Below are positions 1 to 8,288 of a stretch of DNA of 64,000 nt, piece by piece. The stretch is from NCBI RefSeq assembly GCF_001713355.1, contig NZ_CP016448.1:3658001-3722000 (forward strand), read 5' to 3'. Made by a program: the position numbers and the translations under genes. How positions within the stretch are numbered: the stretch's first letter is position 1; the number at the start of each line of letters is the position of its first letter. The DNA comes from Methyloversatilis sp. RAC08 (GTDB lineage Bacteria; Pseudomonadota; Gammaproteobacteria; Burkholderiales; Rhodocyclaceae). The notes below the pieces were generated by a model. The model had not been told where the DNA came from. It did no database searches and was given only the letters and a program-made list of their open reading frames with translations.

Positions 1-1324
1 CGACCTGCGTGCCGCCGCCATCACGCGCCGTCACCTCCAGTTCGCCGCCGAGTGCCTGCGCACGTTCGCGCATGCCGCGCACGCCGTGGTGGCCGCGCTT
101 GTGTGCCCAGCCTTCGGCCAGCCCGCTCCCGTCATCCTCGACTGTCAGATGCAGGAACTGTTCAGTGCCGCGCAGTGAAATCATGATTTTCCCTGCACTG
201 GCGTGCTTCAGCGCATTGGTCACGGCTTCCTGCACGATGCGGTAGGCCGCCAGCTTGAACGAATCGCCCGGTGCGTCCGGCAGATCGGACATCTGCAGTT
301 CGAACTGCATGTGCGGGTGATGGCGCCGCCATTCGGCAACGAGGTCGTCCAGCGCATCTTCCAGTCCGAGATTGTCGAGCGCCAGCGGGCGCAGGCGCGG
401 AATGATGCTGTGCATGACGTCGTACAGATGATCGGCCGTATCGACGATGAGCTGTGCCGCCTCGGCGCTGCGCGGATCGCTCTGCACATCACGCCGGGCG
501 ATCGACAGACCCATGCTCTTGATCGCCGTGACCGCCTGGCCCATTTCGTCGTGCAGCTCGCGTGCGATGTCGCGTCGCTCTTCCTCGATGCGGCTCTGGA
601 TGAATTGCGTCAGTTCGCGGTTTTCTTCCAGATGGCTGCGCGCCTCGAGCGCTTCCTGCCGCGCCGTCATGTTGTCTTCGATCGACTGCGCCATGCGGTT
701 GAACGCCTGCGCCATCGAGCCGGCTTCGCGTCCGGGCAGGTCTTCGAGTCGCGTGTGGTAGTCGCCCGCGCGCATCTGTTCCAGCCCGCGCACGATGCGG
801 TTGAACGGCCGCGTGGCCCGCCCGACCAGCCAGAACACCAGCGCATTGCCCAATACCAGCGCAATCGTGCCCGCGATCAGCAGGTGCACGGCTTCGTCCC
901 AGCCGTCGAGAATGGCGCGCGAGGCATCGGCCTCGACCACCAGTTTTGCGCCATCGGTCAGCGTGATTTCCTGCCGCGGCCGGCGCGGAAGGATGGTGTC
1001 GGAATACCAGTCCGGCGCCTCACGCCCCGCCTTGTAGGGCGACGGCGGTGATGCATACAGTTCGGTGCCGCTGCCGTCGACCAGGCGGATTTCGGTTGCA
1101 CGCACCCGGCCCAGCCGGTGCAGGAAATCGACCAGGGCGGGCGAGCCGGTATTGGCATAGACCAGCGTGACGCGCGACAGCAGTTGCGTGGCTACCCGGT
1201 TCGCCGCCTCGATCTCTTCGCTGACAGCGCGTCGCGTGCCCATCAGTTCCAGCGTCAGCATCGTGCTGGTAAAGGTCAGGATGACCAGCGCGATCAGCAG
1301 ATTCAGTTTCAGGCGCAGGCTCAT
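1..1324 (-). CDS. NarX/DegS-type sensor histidine kinase, 3' end cut by window edge
   Basis: Two-component sensor kinase of the HisKA_3 class. The start at 1324 overlaps the stop of the upstream peptidase gene (ATGA), so the two are co-transcribed. The translation opens with a membrane segment (about residues 7-28), then a periplasmic stretch, a second membrane segment (about 150-172), a HAMP-like linker, and the phosphoacceptor box IARELHDEMGQ near plus-strand 540-570. It ends in an HATPase domain with the glycine motif GVRGMRERAQALGG typical of this class. Only a short C-terminal tail should lie beyond the edge, where a LuxR-type response regulator would be expected (inference). The ligand cannot be predicted. 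Confidence 0.9.
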   Translation of the reverse strand, partial: MSLRLKLNLLIALVILTFTSTMLTLELMGTRRAVSEEIEAANRVATQLLSRVTLVYANTGSPALVDFLHRLGRVRATEIRLVDGSGTELYASPPSPYKAGREAPDWYSDTILPRRPRQEITLTDGAKLVVEADASRAILDGWDEAVHLLIAGTIALVLGNALVFWLVGRATRPFNRIVRGLEQMRAGDYHTRLEDLPGREAGSMAQAFNRMAQSIEDNMTARQEALEARSHLEENRELTQFIQSRIEEERRDIARELHDEMGQAVTAIKSMGLSIARRDVQSDPRSAEAAQLIVDTADHLYDVMHSIIPRLRPLALDNLGLEDALDDLVAEWRRHHPHMQFELQMSDLPDAPGDSFKLAAYRIVQEAVTNALKHASAGKIMISLRGTEQFLHLTVEDDGSGLAEGWAHKRGHHGVRGMRERAQALGGELEVTARDGGGTQV

Positions 1325-2292
1325 GCGGATCCTCCCGGCCAGTCCGCGAAGTCGCCCGCGCGCGCATGGGCATCGACGGCCGACACCAGCAGCGCTGCGC
1401 TGGCTGGATGGAAGGGGTCGTGTCCAGCCCCCTGCGCCCAGGCCAGTTTGCTGCCGTGTGCGGTGAGGTGCGCGCGCCAGGCGTTCTGTGGCCGGCACAC
1501 CATATCGTGGCTGCCATGCACGATGGCCACCGGCAGTCCGTGCAGATGCGCGATGGCATCGAGCACCTTCGCTTCGCCGAGAAAGCAGCGGTGGGCGAGG
1601 TAGTGCGCCTGCACGCGGTAGCGCGTGCGCAGTGCCGGCCATTCGTCGTCGGTGGGTGCAGCAGGCAGTCCGGTGTGCGGCCAGCTGCCGAGGGCGTGTT
1701 CCCAGTTGCGCCAGGCCAGCACGGCGTGATCGACGCGCGCTTGATCGCCTGACGACAGCGCGCGGTCGAGCCACACGACGATGCGGTCGCGCCAGCGCGC
1801 CGGCACCGCCTGCATCAGCGCGCCGTGCGCCTCGGGGGCGAGGGCCGCCGCGCCGTGGAAAAACCAGTCGAGATCAGCGCGCCCGGCGAGGAAGATGCCG
1901 CGCAGGATGAGCCCGCTGCACGCTGCGCGATGGCGCGCCGCCCAGACGGCAGCAAGCGTCGAGCCCCATGAACCGCCGAACACCAGCCAGCGTTCGATGC
2001 CCAGATGGGCGCGCAGCGCCTCGATGTCGGCCACCAGCGCATCGGTGTGGTTGTGGGCGATGTCGCCGCCCGGTGTGCTGCGGCCGCAGCCACGCTGGTC
2101 GAACAGCACGACGCGATCGCGCTCCGGATGGAAGAAGCGGCGCTGGCGCGGCGAGCAGCCCGAACCCGGACCGCCGTGTACATACAGTGCGGGCCCGCCG
2201 TCCGGATTGCCGCATTGTTCGTAGTACAGGCGATGGCCATGCCCGACGTCAAGCCAGCCGGTGTCGTACGGTTCAATCGGAGGATGCAGCAT
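1321..2292 (-). CDS. pip: Proline iminopeptidase (alpha/beta hydrolase, S33)
   Basis: Cytoplasmic aminopeptidase releasing N-terminal proline from peptides. The 323-residue product has the family length. It starts with the typical PPIEPYDTGWLDVGHGHRLY stretch, has the oxyanion segment HGGPGSGCSP, DQRGCGRS, the nucleophile elbow GGSWGS, and a late GAGHD histidine. It ends in a 4-base overlap with the sensor kinase start, indicating an operon. It is divergent from the adenine methyltransferase at 2379. No signal peptide is present. Confidence 0.93.
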   Translation of the reverse strand: MLHPPIEPYDTGWLDVGHGHRLYYEQCGNPDGGPALYVHGGPGSGCSPRQRRFFHPERDRVVLFDQRGCGRSTPGGDIAHNHTDALVADIEALRAHLGIERWLVFGGSWGSTLAAVWAARHRAACSGLILRGIFLAGRADLDWFFHGAAALAPEAHGALMQAVPARWRDRIVVWLDRALSSGDQARVDHAVLAWRNWEHALGSWPHTGLPAAPTDDEWPALRTRYRVQAHYLAHRCFLGEAKVLDAIAHLHGLPVAIVHGSHDMVCRPQNAWRAHLTAHGSKLAWAQGAGHDPFHPASAALLVSAVDAHARAGDFADWPGGSA

Positions 2293-2378
2293 GGGCGGCG
2301 CGTGGTCGGGCGGTTCGGTCGGGCGTCGATGTTAGCCCATGCATGCCTGCACGACACCGGCCATGTGACAATCGCGCC

Positions 2379-3524
2379 ATGGACGACCGCAACCATCGGG
2401 TGGAACAGTACGGGCAGGTGTTCACCCGCGACGATGTCGTGGCGCAGATGCTCGCGCTGCGTCGCAATGCCGGGCGGGTGCTCGAGCCTTCGGCCGGCGA
2501 CGGCGCGTTCTCGTCGCGCCTGCCCGGCTGCACCGCAATCGAGCTCGATCCGTCGGTGGCGCCGGCCGGCGCGCAGGTCATGGATTTCTTCGACTATCCG
2601 ACCGCCGAGCGCTTCGACACCATCATCGGCAATCCGCCCTATGTGCGGCACCAGGACATCCTGCCGGCCACGCGTGCCCGGCTCGCCAGCGCGCTGTTCG
2701 ACCTGCGCAGCAACCTGTACCTGTTCTTCATCGAGAAATGCGTGCGCCACCTGAATCCGGGCGGCGAACTCATCTTCATCGTGCCGCGCGAATTCACCAA
2801 GCTGACCGCGGCCCGTCGGCTGAATGCCTGGCTGTTCGAGCAGGGCAGCATCACCGACTTCATCGAAACCGGCGACTCGCGCGTGTTCGGCGCCTATGTG
2901 CCGAACTGCGCGGTATTCCGCTTCGAGAAGGGACGCGCGGACCGGCGCATGCACGACGGCCGGCGCTTTCACTGCGAACAGGGGCAGCTCATGTTCCTGC
3001 GCGGCGACTACGGCGTGCCGCTGTCGGCACTGTTCGACGTGCGCGTGGGCGCCGTGTCCGGTGCGGACGACGTGTTCGTGCATCCGGAAGGCAATATGGA
3101 ATTCGTCTGTTCCAGCACCGTCGACACCGGCCGGACGCGGCGCGCCTTCTTCGATGTGCGCAACGACTGGCTGGAACAGCACAAGGCCCGATTGCTGGCG
3201 CGCCGCGTGCGGCCGTTCGGCGAGCACAACTGGTGGCGCTGGGGCAGGGTGCATCACCGCTCGGACGCTGCGCGCATCTACGTGAATGGCAAGACGCGCA
3301 AGCCGCGTCCGTTCTTCCTGCATGACTGCCCGCATTACGACGGTGCCGTGCTCGCGCTGTTCGCGCGCTCGCCGGCGCTCGACATCGCGCGGGCCGCGAG
3401 CCTGCTCAACGATGCGGTCGACTGGGAAGAACTGGGCTTCGTGTGCGACGGGCGCTTCCTGTTCACGCAGCGCAGCCTGCAGACCTGCGTGCTGCCGGAC
3501 GACTTCCGCGCCTTGCTCTCATGA
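2379..3524 (+). CDS. N6-adenine DNA methyltransferase, Eco57I/TaqI-like
   Basis: Class I SAM-dependent DNA methyltransferase of 381 residues. The SAM-binding motif EPSAGDGAF lies at residues 36-44 and the catalytic motif NPPY at 85-88, the order seen in gamma-type adenine methylases. The reading frame is open further upstream, but the ATG at 2379 gives a start shortly before the conserved N-terminal QVFTRDDV segment. No restriction endonuclease is adjacent, so this looks like an orphan or housekeeping methylase rather than half of a restriction-modification pair. The C-terminal 150 residues may carry target recognition; specificity is unknown. Confidence 0.85.
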   Translation: MDDRNHRVEQYGQVFTRDDVVAQMLALRRNAGRVLEPSAGDGAFSSRLPGCTAIELDPSVAPAGAQVMDFFDYPTAERFDTIIGNPPYVRHQDILPATRARLASALFDLRSNLYLFFIEKCVRHLNPGGELIFIVPREFTKLTAARRLNAWLFEQGSITDFIETGDSRVFGAYVPNCAVFRFEKGRADRRMHDGRRFHCEQGQLMFLRGDYGVPLSALFDVRVGAVSGADDVFVHPEGNMEFVCSSTVDTGRTRRAFFDVRNDWLEQHKARLLARRVRPFGEHNWWRWGRVHHRSDAARIYVNGKTRKPRPFFLHDCPHYDGAVLALFARSPALDIARAASLLNDAVDWEELGFVCDGRFLFTQRSLQTCVLPDDFRALLS

Positions 3525-3641
3525 AAATCCTGAGCCTTCTTTCGTGACCGGCCCGAGGTGACGCGCCGGGCATCGGCGCACTATTCAGTTCATGCACAGC
3601 GCGTTGCTGTGAAGCGAAGCGAAATCATCGAGGAGACACAC

Positions 3642-3716
3642 ATGAACTGGCAAACCCCGAAGGCGACCGACCTGCGTTTTGGCTTTGAAATCACGATGTA
3701 CATCGCCAACCGCTGA
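3642..3716 (+). CDS. pqqA: PqqA, pyrroloquinoline quinone precursor peptide
   Basis: A 24-residue ORF preceded by a clear ribosome binding site (AGGAG, 3631-3635) and followed 15 bases later by a terminator. The peptide carries the PqqA core: LRFGFEITMYIANR with Glu16 and Tyr20 spaced E-x3-Y, the two residues that PqqE cross-links to form PQQ. In the family, PqqD presents the peptide to PqqE; PQQ then serves methanol and glucose dehydrogenases in the periplasm. Unusually no pqqB, C, D or E gene is next to it, so it is a monocistronic copy. It is too short for routine gene callers. Confidence 0.9.
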   Translation: MNWQTPKATDLRFGFEITMYIANR

Positions 3717-3732
3717 TCTCAGCGTTGCGATA

Positions 3733-3762
3733 AGAAAAAGCGGGCATTGCCCGCTTTTTTCT
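3733..3762 (+). terminator. Rho-independent terminator of pqqA
   Basis: A run of A, then the stem AGCGGGCA / TGCCCGCT followed by TTTTTT. It lies just after the pqqA stop and reads well in both directions, so it may also stop transcripts from the AraC-family gene at 3821. Confidence 0.88.
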
Positions 3763-3820
3763 TTGGTGCGTCGCGAATGCCGCATCAAGGCTTGCGCCGC
3801 CGCATGCCCCGCCCCCTTCG

Positions 3821-4642
3821 TCACCGCTTGTGCGCCTCGCGCCACTGCCGCGGTGACAGCCCGGTCTGTGCCTTGAAGGCACGCGACAGCGCGGCTTCTC
3901 CTCCGTAACCGACTTCATCGGCGATCAGCGCCAGCGTTCGCCCCCGACGCAGTGCCTGCTCGGCCAGGCCGATGCGCCAGCGCTGCAGATAGGCACCCGG
4001 CGTGCAGCCCACGGTGTCGCGAAAAGCATTCGCAAAGACGCTGCGCGACATGCCGGCACGCGCGGCGAGCGCCTCCAGCGACCAGTCCTGCGCCGGGTTC
4101 TCGTGCATCGCCACCAGTGCTAGGCGCAGGCGCGGGTGCGACAGTCCGGCCAGCATGCCCGCGCCGGTCTGGCCGTCTTCCATCAGGTGTCTGAGCACCT
4201 GCACGAGCACCACTTCGAACAATCGATCGAGCACCGCCTGACGGCCGCAGTACTGATTTGACGCCTCGTCGAACAGCAGATCCAGCACCGGTCCCGCACC
4301 GAGGATGTCGTCCAGCGCCAGACAGGTGAAGTCCGGCAACGCCGCGGCGATCGGGTTGGCTGCGCCGCCGGAAAAGAGCATCCGCGCGCACGCAAAGTCG
4401 GCGCCCCGTGTCGGGTCGGTGACGAAACGGTAGGCAAGCGGTCGCGGAAACAGCAGCAGGCTGGGCCGGGTCACGTGCTCGATGCCTGCCGAGTGATGAA
4501 TGGCGACTTCGCCCGCGCGGATCAGGTGCATGCGTCCGCTGTCACCGGCGTCCAGTTCGGTGAGGCCGCACAGCGCGCCGGTGTTGAACACGCGCGCGCT
4601 GACCGAAAAGTGCGCCAGCAAGGCTTCAAGTCTGTCGGTCAT
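3821..4642 (-). CDS. AraC-family transcriptional regulator with N-terminal cupin-like sensor
   Basis: A 273-residue regulator. The first 170 residues resemble the cupin_6 sensor of AraC proteins and contain an HLIRAGEV strand. The last 100 hold two helix-turn-helix motifs: the first around [20 protein letters not shown], the second in [20 protein letters not shown], ending with GLSPRQWR. It is divergent from the peroxide-resistance gene at 4765 with about 120 bases between them, so it probably controls ohr and the hydrolase downstream (inference from arrangement). Confidence 0.9.
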   Translation of the reverse strand: MTDRLEALLAHFSVSARVFNTGALCGLTELDAGDSGRMHLIRAGEVAIHHSAGIEHVTRPSLLLFPRPLAYRFVTDPTRGADFACARMLFSGGAANPIAAALPDFTCLALDDILGAGPVLDLLFDEASNQYCGRQAVLDRLFEVVLVQVLRHLMEDGQTGAGMLAGLSHPRLRLALVAMHENPAQDWSLEALAARAGMSRSVFANAFRDTVGCTPGAYLQRWRIGLAEQALRRGRTLALIADEVGYGGEAALSRAFKAQTGLSPRQWREAHKR

Positions 4643-4764
4643 GGTGCTTCGATACTCCAGGTGAAGTTTTCAGGACTATACGTTGCGTTTGGTATCGAGC
4701 GCCGGCGCAAAGTTCGTCCTGCCAACCGGCATTGCCTCATTCACTCAATACACAGGAGTCAGCC

Positions 4765-5193
4765 ATGTCCATCGAAAAAGTCCTCTACACCGCTCAGGCC
4801 ACCGCCACCGGAGGCCGCGAAGGCCGCGCCGTATCGTCAGACGGCGTGCTCGACCTGCAGTTGTCGACCCCGCGCGAACTGGGCGGCGCCGGCGGTGCCG
4901 GCACCAATCCCGAGCAACTGTTCGCCGCCGGCTATTCGGCCTGCTTCCTTGGCGCGCTGAAGTTCGTCGCCGGCCAGAACAAGGTCGCGCTGCCGGCCGA
5001 CACGCAGATCACCGGCCGCGTCGGCATCGGCGCCATCCCGACCGGCTTCGGCATCGAGGTCGAACTGACCATCGCCGTGCCCGGCCTGCCGCGCGAGCAG
5101 GTCGAAGCGCTGGTCGCGAAGGCGCACATCGTGTGCCCGTACTCGAACGCCACCCGCGGCAACATCGACGTGACCTTGGTCATCGCCGACTGA
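4765..5193 (+). CDS. ohr: Organic hydroperoxide resistance protein (Ohr/OsmC family)
   Basis: Thiol peroxidase that reduces organic hydroperoxides using two cysteines and lipoylated proteins. The 142-residue product has the expected length and both active cysteines: Cys60 in [10 protein letters not shown] and Cys124 in [13 protein letters not shown]. The start at 4765 is preferred over an upstream in-frame ATG because AGGAG lies 7 bases before it and the family begins here. It is followed by a secreted hydrolase 45 bases downstream. Regulation here is likely by the divergent AraC protein, not by the usual MarR-type OhrR, which is not seen. Confidence 0.93.
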   Translation: MSIEKVLYTAQATATGGREGRAVSSDGVLDLQLSTPRELGGAGGAGTNPEQLFAAGYSACFLGALKFVAGQNKVALPADTQITGRVGIGAIPTGFGIEVELTIAVPGLPREQVEALVAKAHIVCPYSNATRGNIDVTLVIAD

Positions 5194-5237
5194 ACTTCCC
5201 GAACAGACATCGTCCCCGACACAGAAAGGAATCCATC

Positions 5238-6188
5238 ATGAAAGCCATTCGCCATGCCCTCGCACTGACCGTGCTGGCCGCTGCCCTCGCAGCACCGACC
5301 CATGCCGCCGAGCCCGTCAAGGCCGCGACCCGCTCCGCTGCCGTGGTCAAGAAGACCGAAAACTACGTCACCACCCGCGACGGCGTGCAGCTCTATTACA
5401 AGGACTGGGGCCCGAAGAGCGGCCCGGTCGTCACCTTCAGCCACGGCTGGCCGCTCAGTTCCGACAGCTGGGAATCGCAGATGCTGTTCCTCGCGTCGCA
5501 GGGCTACCGGGTGGTCGCCCACGACCGGCGCGGCCACGGCCGCTCCAGCCAGCCGTGGGACGGCAACGACATGGACCACTATGCCGACGATCTGGCCGCC
5601 GTCATCAAGGCGCTCGACCTGAAGGACGTGACCCTGGTCGGCTTCTCGACCGGTGGCGGCGAAGTCGCGCGCTACATCGGTCGCCACGGTACGTTGCGTG
5701 TGAAGAAGGCGGTGCTGGTCAGTTCGGTGCCGCCGATGATGCTGAAGACCGCCGACAACCCGGGCGGCCTGCCGATCGAGGTGTTCGACGGCATCCGCAA
5801 GGGCTCGCAGGCAAACCGCTCGCAGCTCTATCTGGACATCGCATCGGGCCCGTTCTACGGCTACAACCGTCCGGGTGCCAAGCCGTCGCAGGGGCTGATC
5901 CAGTCCTTCTGGGCGCAGGGTATGCAGGCGGGGCACAAGAACACCTACGACTCGATCGCGGCGTTCTCGGCCACCGATTTCCGCGCCGACCTGAAGAAGT
6001 TCGACGTGCCGACGCTGGTGATCCACGGCGACGACGACCAGATCGTGCCGCTCGACCTGTCCGGCAAGGCGTCCGCGGCGCTGATCCGCAACGCCGAACT
6101 GATCGTCTATCCGGGTGCGCCGCACGGCATCACCGATACGCACAAGGATCGGCTCAACCAGGACTTGCTGGATTTCGTGCGCAAGTAA
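5238..6188 (+). CDS. Secreted alpha/beta hydrolase, non-haem chloroperoxidase-like
   Basis: A 316-residue protein with a cleavable signal peptide (hydrophobic 7-20, cleavage near THAAEP). It then has a full alpha/beta-hydrolase fold: [10 protein letters not shown] oxyanion strand, DRRGHGRS, nucleophile Ser137 in GFSTGGGEV, acid in HGDDDQIVP and histidine in GAPHGI. These match the bacterial cofactor-free haloperoxidase / arylesterase family, whose natural role is usually esterase or perhydrolase. Its place behind ohr suggests peroxide or peracid metabolism in the periplasm (inference). Start chosen for AAAGGA upstream and the signal peptide. Confidence 0.88.
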   Translation: MKAIRHALALTVLAAALAAPTHAAEPVKAATRSAAVVKKTENYVTTRDGVQLYYKDWGPKSGPVVTFSHGWPLSSDSWESQMLFLASQGYRVVAHDRRGHGRSSQPWDGNDMDHYADDLAAVIKALDLKDVTLVGFSTGGGEVARYIGRHGTLRVKKAVLVSSVPPMMLKTADNPGGLPIEVFDGIRKGSQANRSQLYLDIASGPFYGYNRPGAKPSQGLIQSFWAQGMQAGHKNTYDSIAAFSATDFRADLKKFDVPTLVIHGDDDQIVPLDLSGKASAALIRNAELIVYPGAPHGITDTHKDRLNQDLLDFVRK

Positions 6189-6280
6189 GCGCTGCGGCAC
6201 CCGTTCCGGATACTCTGGATGGGTGCCGTGTCGCGCCCGGTTGCGCAGGATTTCCGCAGGCAAGTGCCCTTTGCCCGCGT

Positions 6281-7585
6281 CTACCGCCCGAGTAGCGCGC
6301 CAGTCTGTTCCATCTGTTCGTGCTCGAAAGCCGGCGCGAAATCGTCCAGCTCGTCTGCCTGCAGTCCGACCTCCGGGGCCAGCGCGACTTGCCTCCATCG
6401 ACAGACCGCCGCGTGGACCTCTTTCAGCACCGACAAGGCCTGCTCCTTGCCCAGTGCGAAGTACGACGAGCGGGCCAGCAGCATCTGCACGTCGGTGATC
6501 GGCCCGTCCTGCTCCGACAACCAGGTTTTGGATTCCCGGTCCTTGTCCGGAAACGGGTTGATGTCGAAAGCAGGCGCGAGACGCCATTGGCCGTGGGCCA
6601 CGTGCAGGAAGCCGTGGTTCTGCAGGTGGTCGTCCACGTTGGTGATCAGCAGATTGAACGCCATGCGACGCCAGAGCTGCTGCACGTCCTGCGTGGGCGC
6701 GTGGCCGTGGGTGCGGAGGGCGTCGGCGATCTCGGTGTAACTGCGATCCTCCTCGCGCGAGGCCTGCAGCAGCGATGCCGCCGACTGGTAGGGAATGCGG
6801 CCGTCGGCGTCATCGCGATCGAAGCGGCCGATCACGGCCACAGGCACTTCGTTTCCCTCGTCGCCCAGCAGAACGATGCGCGCGGGCGCGGCCTCGATGC
6901 CTGCGCGCGCTGCGAGCTTCAGCGCCAGCACCTCGCCGCGGGTGACGCTGCGCGTATCGCCCACGCTGGGAAATTTGCCGATGGCGAGCCGGCCATCTTC
7001 GTCCACCAGGGTGCACTTGGGTCGCATACCGCCAAGCGAGGTGCCCTTGCCCTGCAGGTAGCGCAAGTCCTCGGCCGTCTCCTGTCCGCGCTCGACGGCG
7101 CGGCTGGCCTGGTAAATGCGCTGCAGGTCGATCAAGGGCGGAGTACTGCGCCGTCCTTCGGGCGTCGTCCGGTGCCAGTCTCCCTCCGCATCGCGCAAGC
7201 GCAGCGCGCCGACGCGGCTGAAGTCATCCACCGCCAGCAGGTAATCCAGTTCGGTGAGGGCCGGCAGTTGCGGATCGGCCTTGCGGCGCTTGGCGTGGGC
7301 GCGGGCGATGACGCGCCGCCCCCAGGCGTCGGGCGCGGTATCGGCGACGGCGCCATGAAAGACCGAGTCGTGCGGCGAGCGCGCCTTGTGCGGCTGGTAG
7401 CCCGTCATCAGTTGCAGGTCGGCCGACACGTTGAAGCGCGCCGGGGTGTCCAGCCAGGATGGCTCATAAGCAAAGGTGCTGTGCTCGCGCCGGCCTTGCC
7501 GCACATAGACGAGCGAGCCGACGGGCAGACCCGCTTTGCCGATGCAGACCTGAATCTGCCGACGGGTCGGGGTGGACGCCGTCAT
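6281..7585 (-). CDS. hipA: HipA-type serine/threonine kinase toxin
   Basis: Type II toxin of 434 residues. In E. coli HipA phosphorylates glutamyl-tRNA synthetase and triggers persistence. The N-terminal couple_hipA region (about 1-110) precedes the kinase core: ATP loop GKGTSLGGMRPK near residues 180-191, catalytic segment NLLITNVDDHLQNHG (N316, D318/D319) and metal-binding DIN around 341. All key residues look intact. The start overlaps the hipB stop by one base (TGATG), as expected for translational coupling. Confidence 0.92.
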   Translation of the reverse strand: MTASTPTRRQIQVCIGKAGLPVGSLVYVRQGRREHSTFAYEPSWLDTPARFNVSADLQLMTGYQPHKARSPHDSVFHGAVADTAPDAWGRRVIARAHAKRRKADPQLPALTELDYLLAVDDFSRVGALRLRDAEGDWHRTTPEGRRSTPPLIDLQRIYQASRAVERGQETAEDLRYLQGKGTSLGGMRPKCTLVDEDGRLAIGKFPSVGDTRSVTRGEVLALKLAARAGIEAAPARIVLLGDEGNEVPVAVIGRFDRDDADGRIPYQSAASLLQASREEDRSYTEIADALRTHGHAPTQDVQQLWRRMAFNLLITNVDDHLQNHGFLHVAHGQWRLAPAFDINPFPDKDRESKTWLSEQDGPITDVQMLLARSSYFALGKEQALSVLKEVHAAVCRWRQVALAPEVGLQADELDDFAPAFEHEQMEQTGALLGR

Positions 7586-7908
7586 CAGAGCGCCCCCGAC
7601 GTACCGGCCTTGCTGCGCACGCGCTTGGGCAGGTTTTCGTCCATCAGGGTCAGGCCGATGTCATCCTTCGTCGTGTCCAGCAGGTTTTCCAGCGACTGTA
7701 TTTCGCCGAAGACGTGAAGCGCGCGGGCAAAGAAGTGAATGGGAACCCGCAGGTCGCCTTGCTCCATGCGCCGCACGGTGGACAGGGACGCGCCCATGCG
7801 CTCGGCGAGCGAGGCCTGCGAAATGTGCCGCCGACGGCGGGCAAGGGAGATGTCGCTGCCAAGCTTCCGGATCGCCCGTTCGACCGGCAGAGGCACTGGG
7901 AAGTCCAT
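7585..7908 (-). CDS. hipB: HipB-like antitoxin, HTH_3/Xre family
   Basis: A 107-residue protein with a helix-turn-helix at about 18-72 (SLARRRRHISQASLAERMGA, then STVRRMEQGD) and a C-terminal extension. It precedes hipA and is coupled to it, so it is the antitoxin and autorepressor. A near-perfect inverted repeat just upstream (7915-7962) is a likely operator. It is longer than E. coli HipB (88 residues). Confidence 0.88.
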   Translation of the reverse strand: MDFPVPLPVERAIRKLGSDISLARRRRHISQASLAERMGASLSTVRRMEQGDLRVPIHFFARALHVFGEIQSLENLLDTTKDDIGLTLMDENLPKRVRSKAGTSGAL

Positions 7909-7914
7909 ATTAAG

Positions 7915-7962
7915 TATTCCGATAGGGCTTCTTATATATTATTAAGGTTGCTATCGGGAATA
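7915..7962 (-). promoter_or_regulatory. hipBA promoter with inverted-repeat operator
   Basis: TATTCCGATAG at 7915-7925 and CTATCGGGAATA at 7951-7962 are inverted copies with one extra base, separated by an AT-rich stretch holding a TATATATTA that could be the -10. The position directly before hipB and the symmetry suggest HipB autoregulation. The sequence is seen; the binding is inferred. Confidence 0.6.
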
Positions 7963-8205
7963 TTATAGTCGACCGAGCAGTGCGGGAGAACTGCGCTTCT
8001 TGTGGGCGTCTTGACGACACAGGAAGGTGGGTTCGGTTCGGCAAGGACGTCCCGTCGGGGTCGCCAGCTACGCCTGCGAACATGCACGCCGGGCTGGCGT
8101 CGAGGCGGCTCGGATGTCGCGAACGATGCCGAGGCCGGGATCACGTCGCGAGGTGTCGTCGCGAAAGGCTGACGCGTGCTCGGGTGGGCGATTGTGGTAC
8201 CGGGA

Positions 8206-8232
8206 AATAAATGACGTCTGACCCCATTTATT
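8206..8232. repeat. REP-like short palindrome left of the DUF262-HEPN pair
   Basis: AATAAATG (8206-8213) and CATTTATT (8225-8232) flank GACGTCTGACC. It resembles the extragenic palindromes mobilised by REP-associated transposases. The rest of the gap 7963-8288 holds nothing else convincing apart from the small palindrome at 8257-8269. Confidence 0.45.
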
Positions 8233-8256
8233 CTCGTAGCCGCCGTTCTCGAGTGA

Positions 8257-8269
8257 CGCTACAGTAGCG
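8257..8269. promoter_or_regulatory. Small palindrome upstream of the DUF262 gene, possible operator
   Basis: CGCTAC-A-GTAGCG, a perfect 13-base inverted repeat with a 1-base centre. It lies 19 bases before the ATG at 8289 and next to the ribosome binding site AAAGGA. It could be an operator or 5'-UTR hairpin. Function is inferred only from position. Confidence 0.35.
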
Positions 8270-8288
8270 CATACATTAAAGGAAAAGC

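Noticed and set aside
2379-3524. Adenine methylase as part of a restriction-modification system
   Set aside because: No endonuclease or specificity gene lies next to it on either strand.
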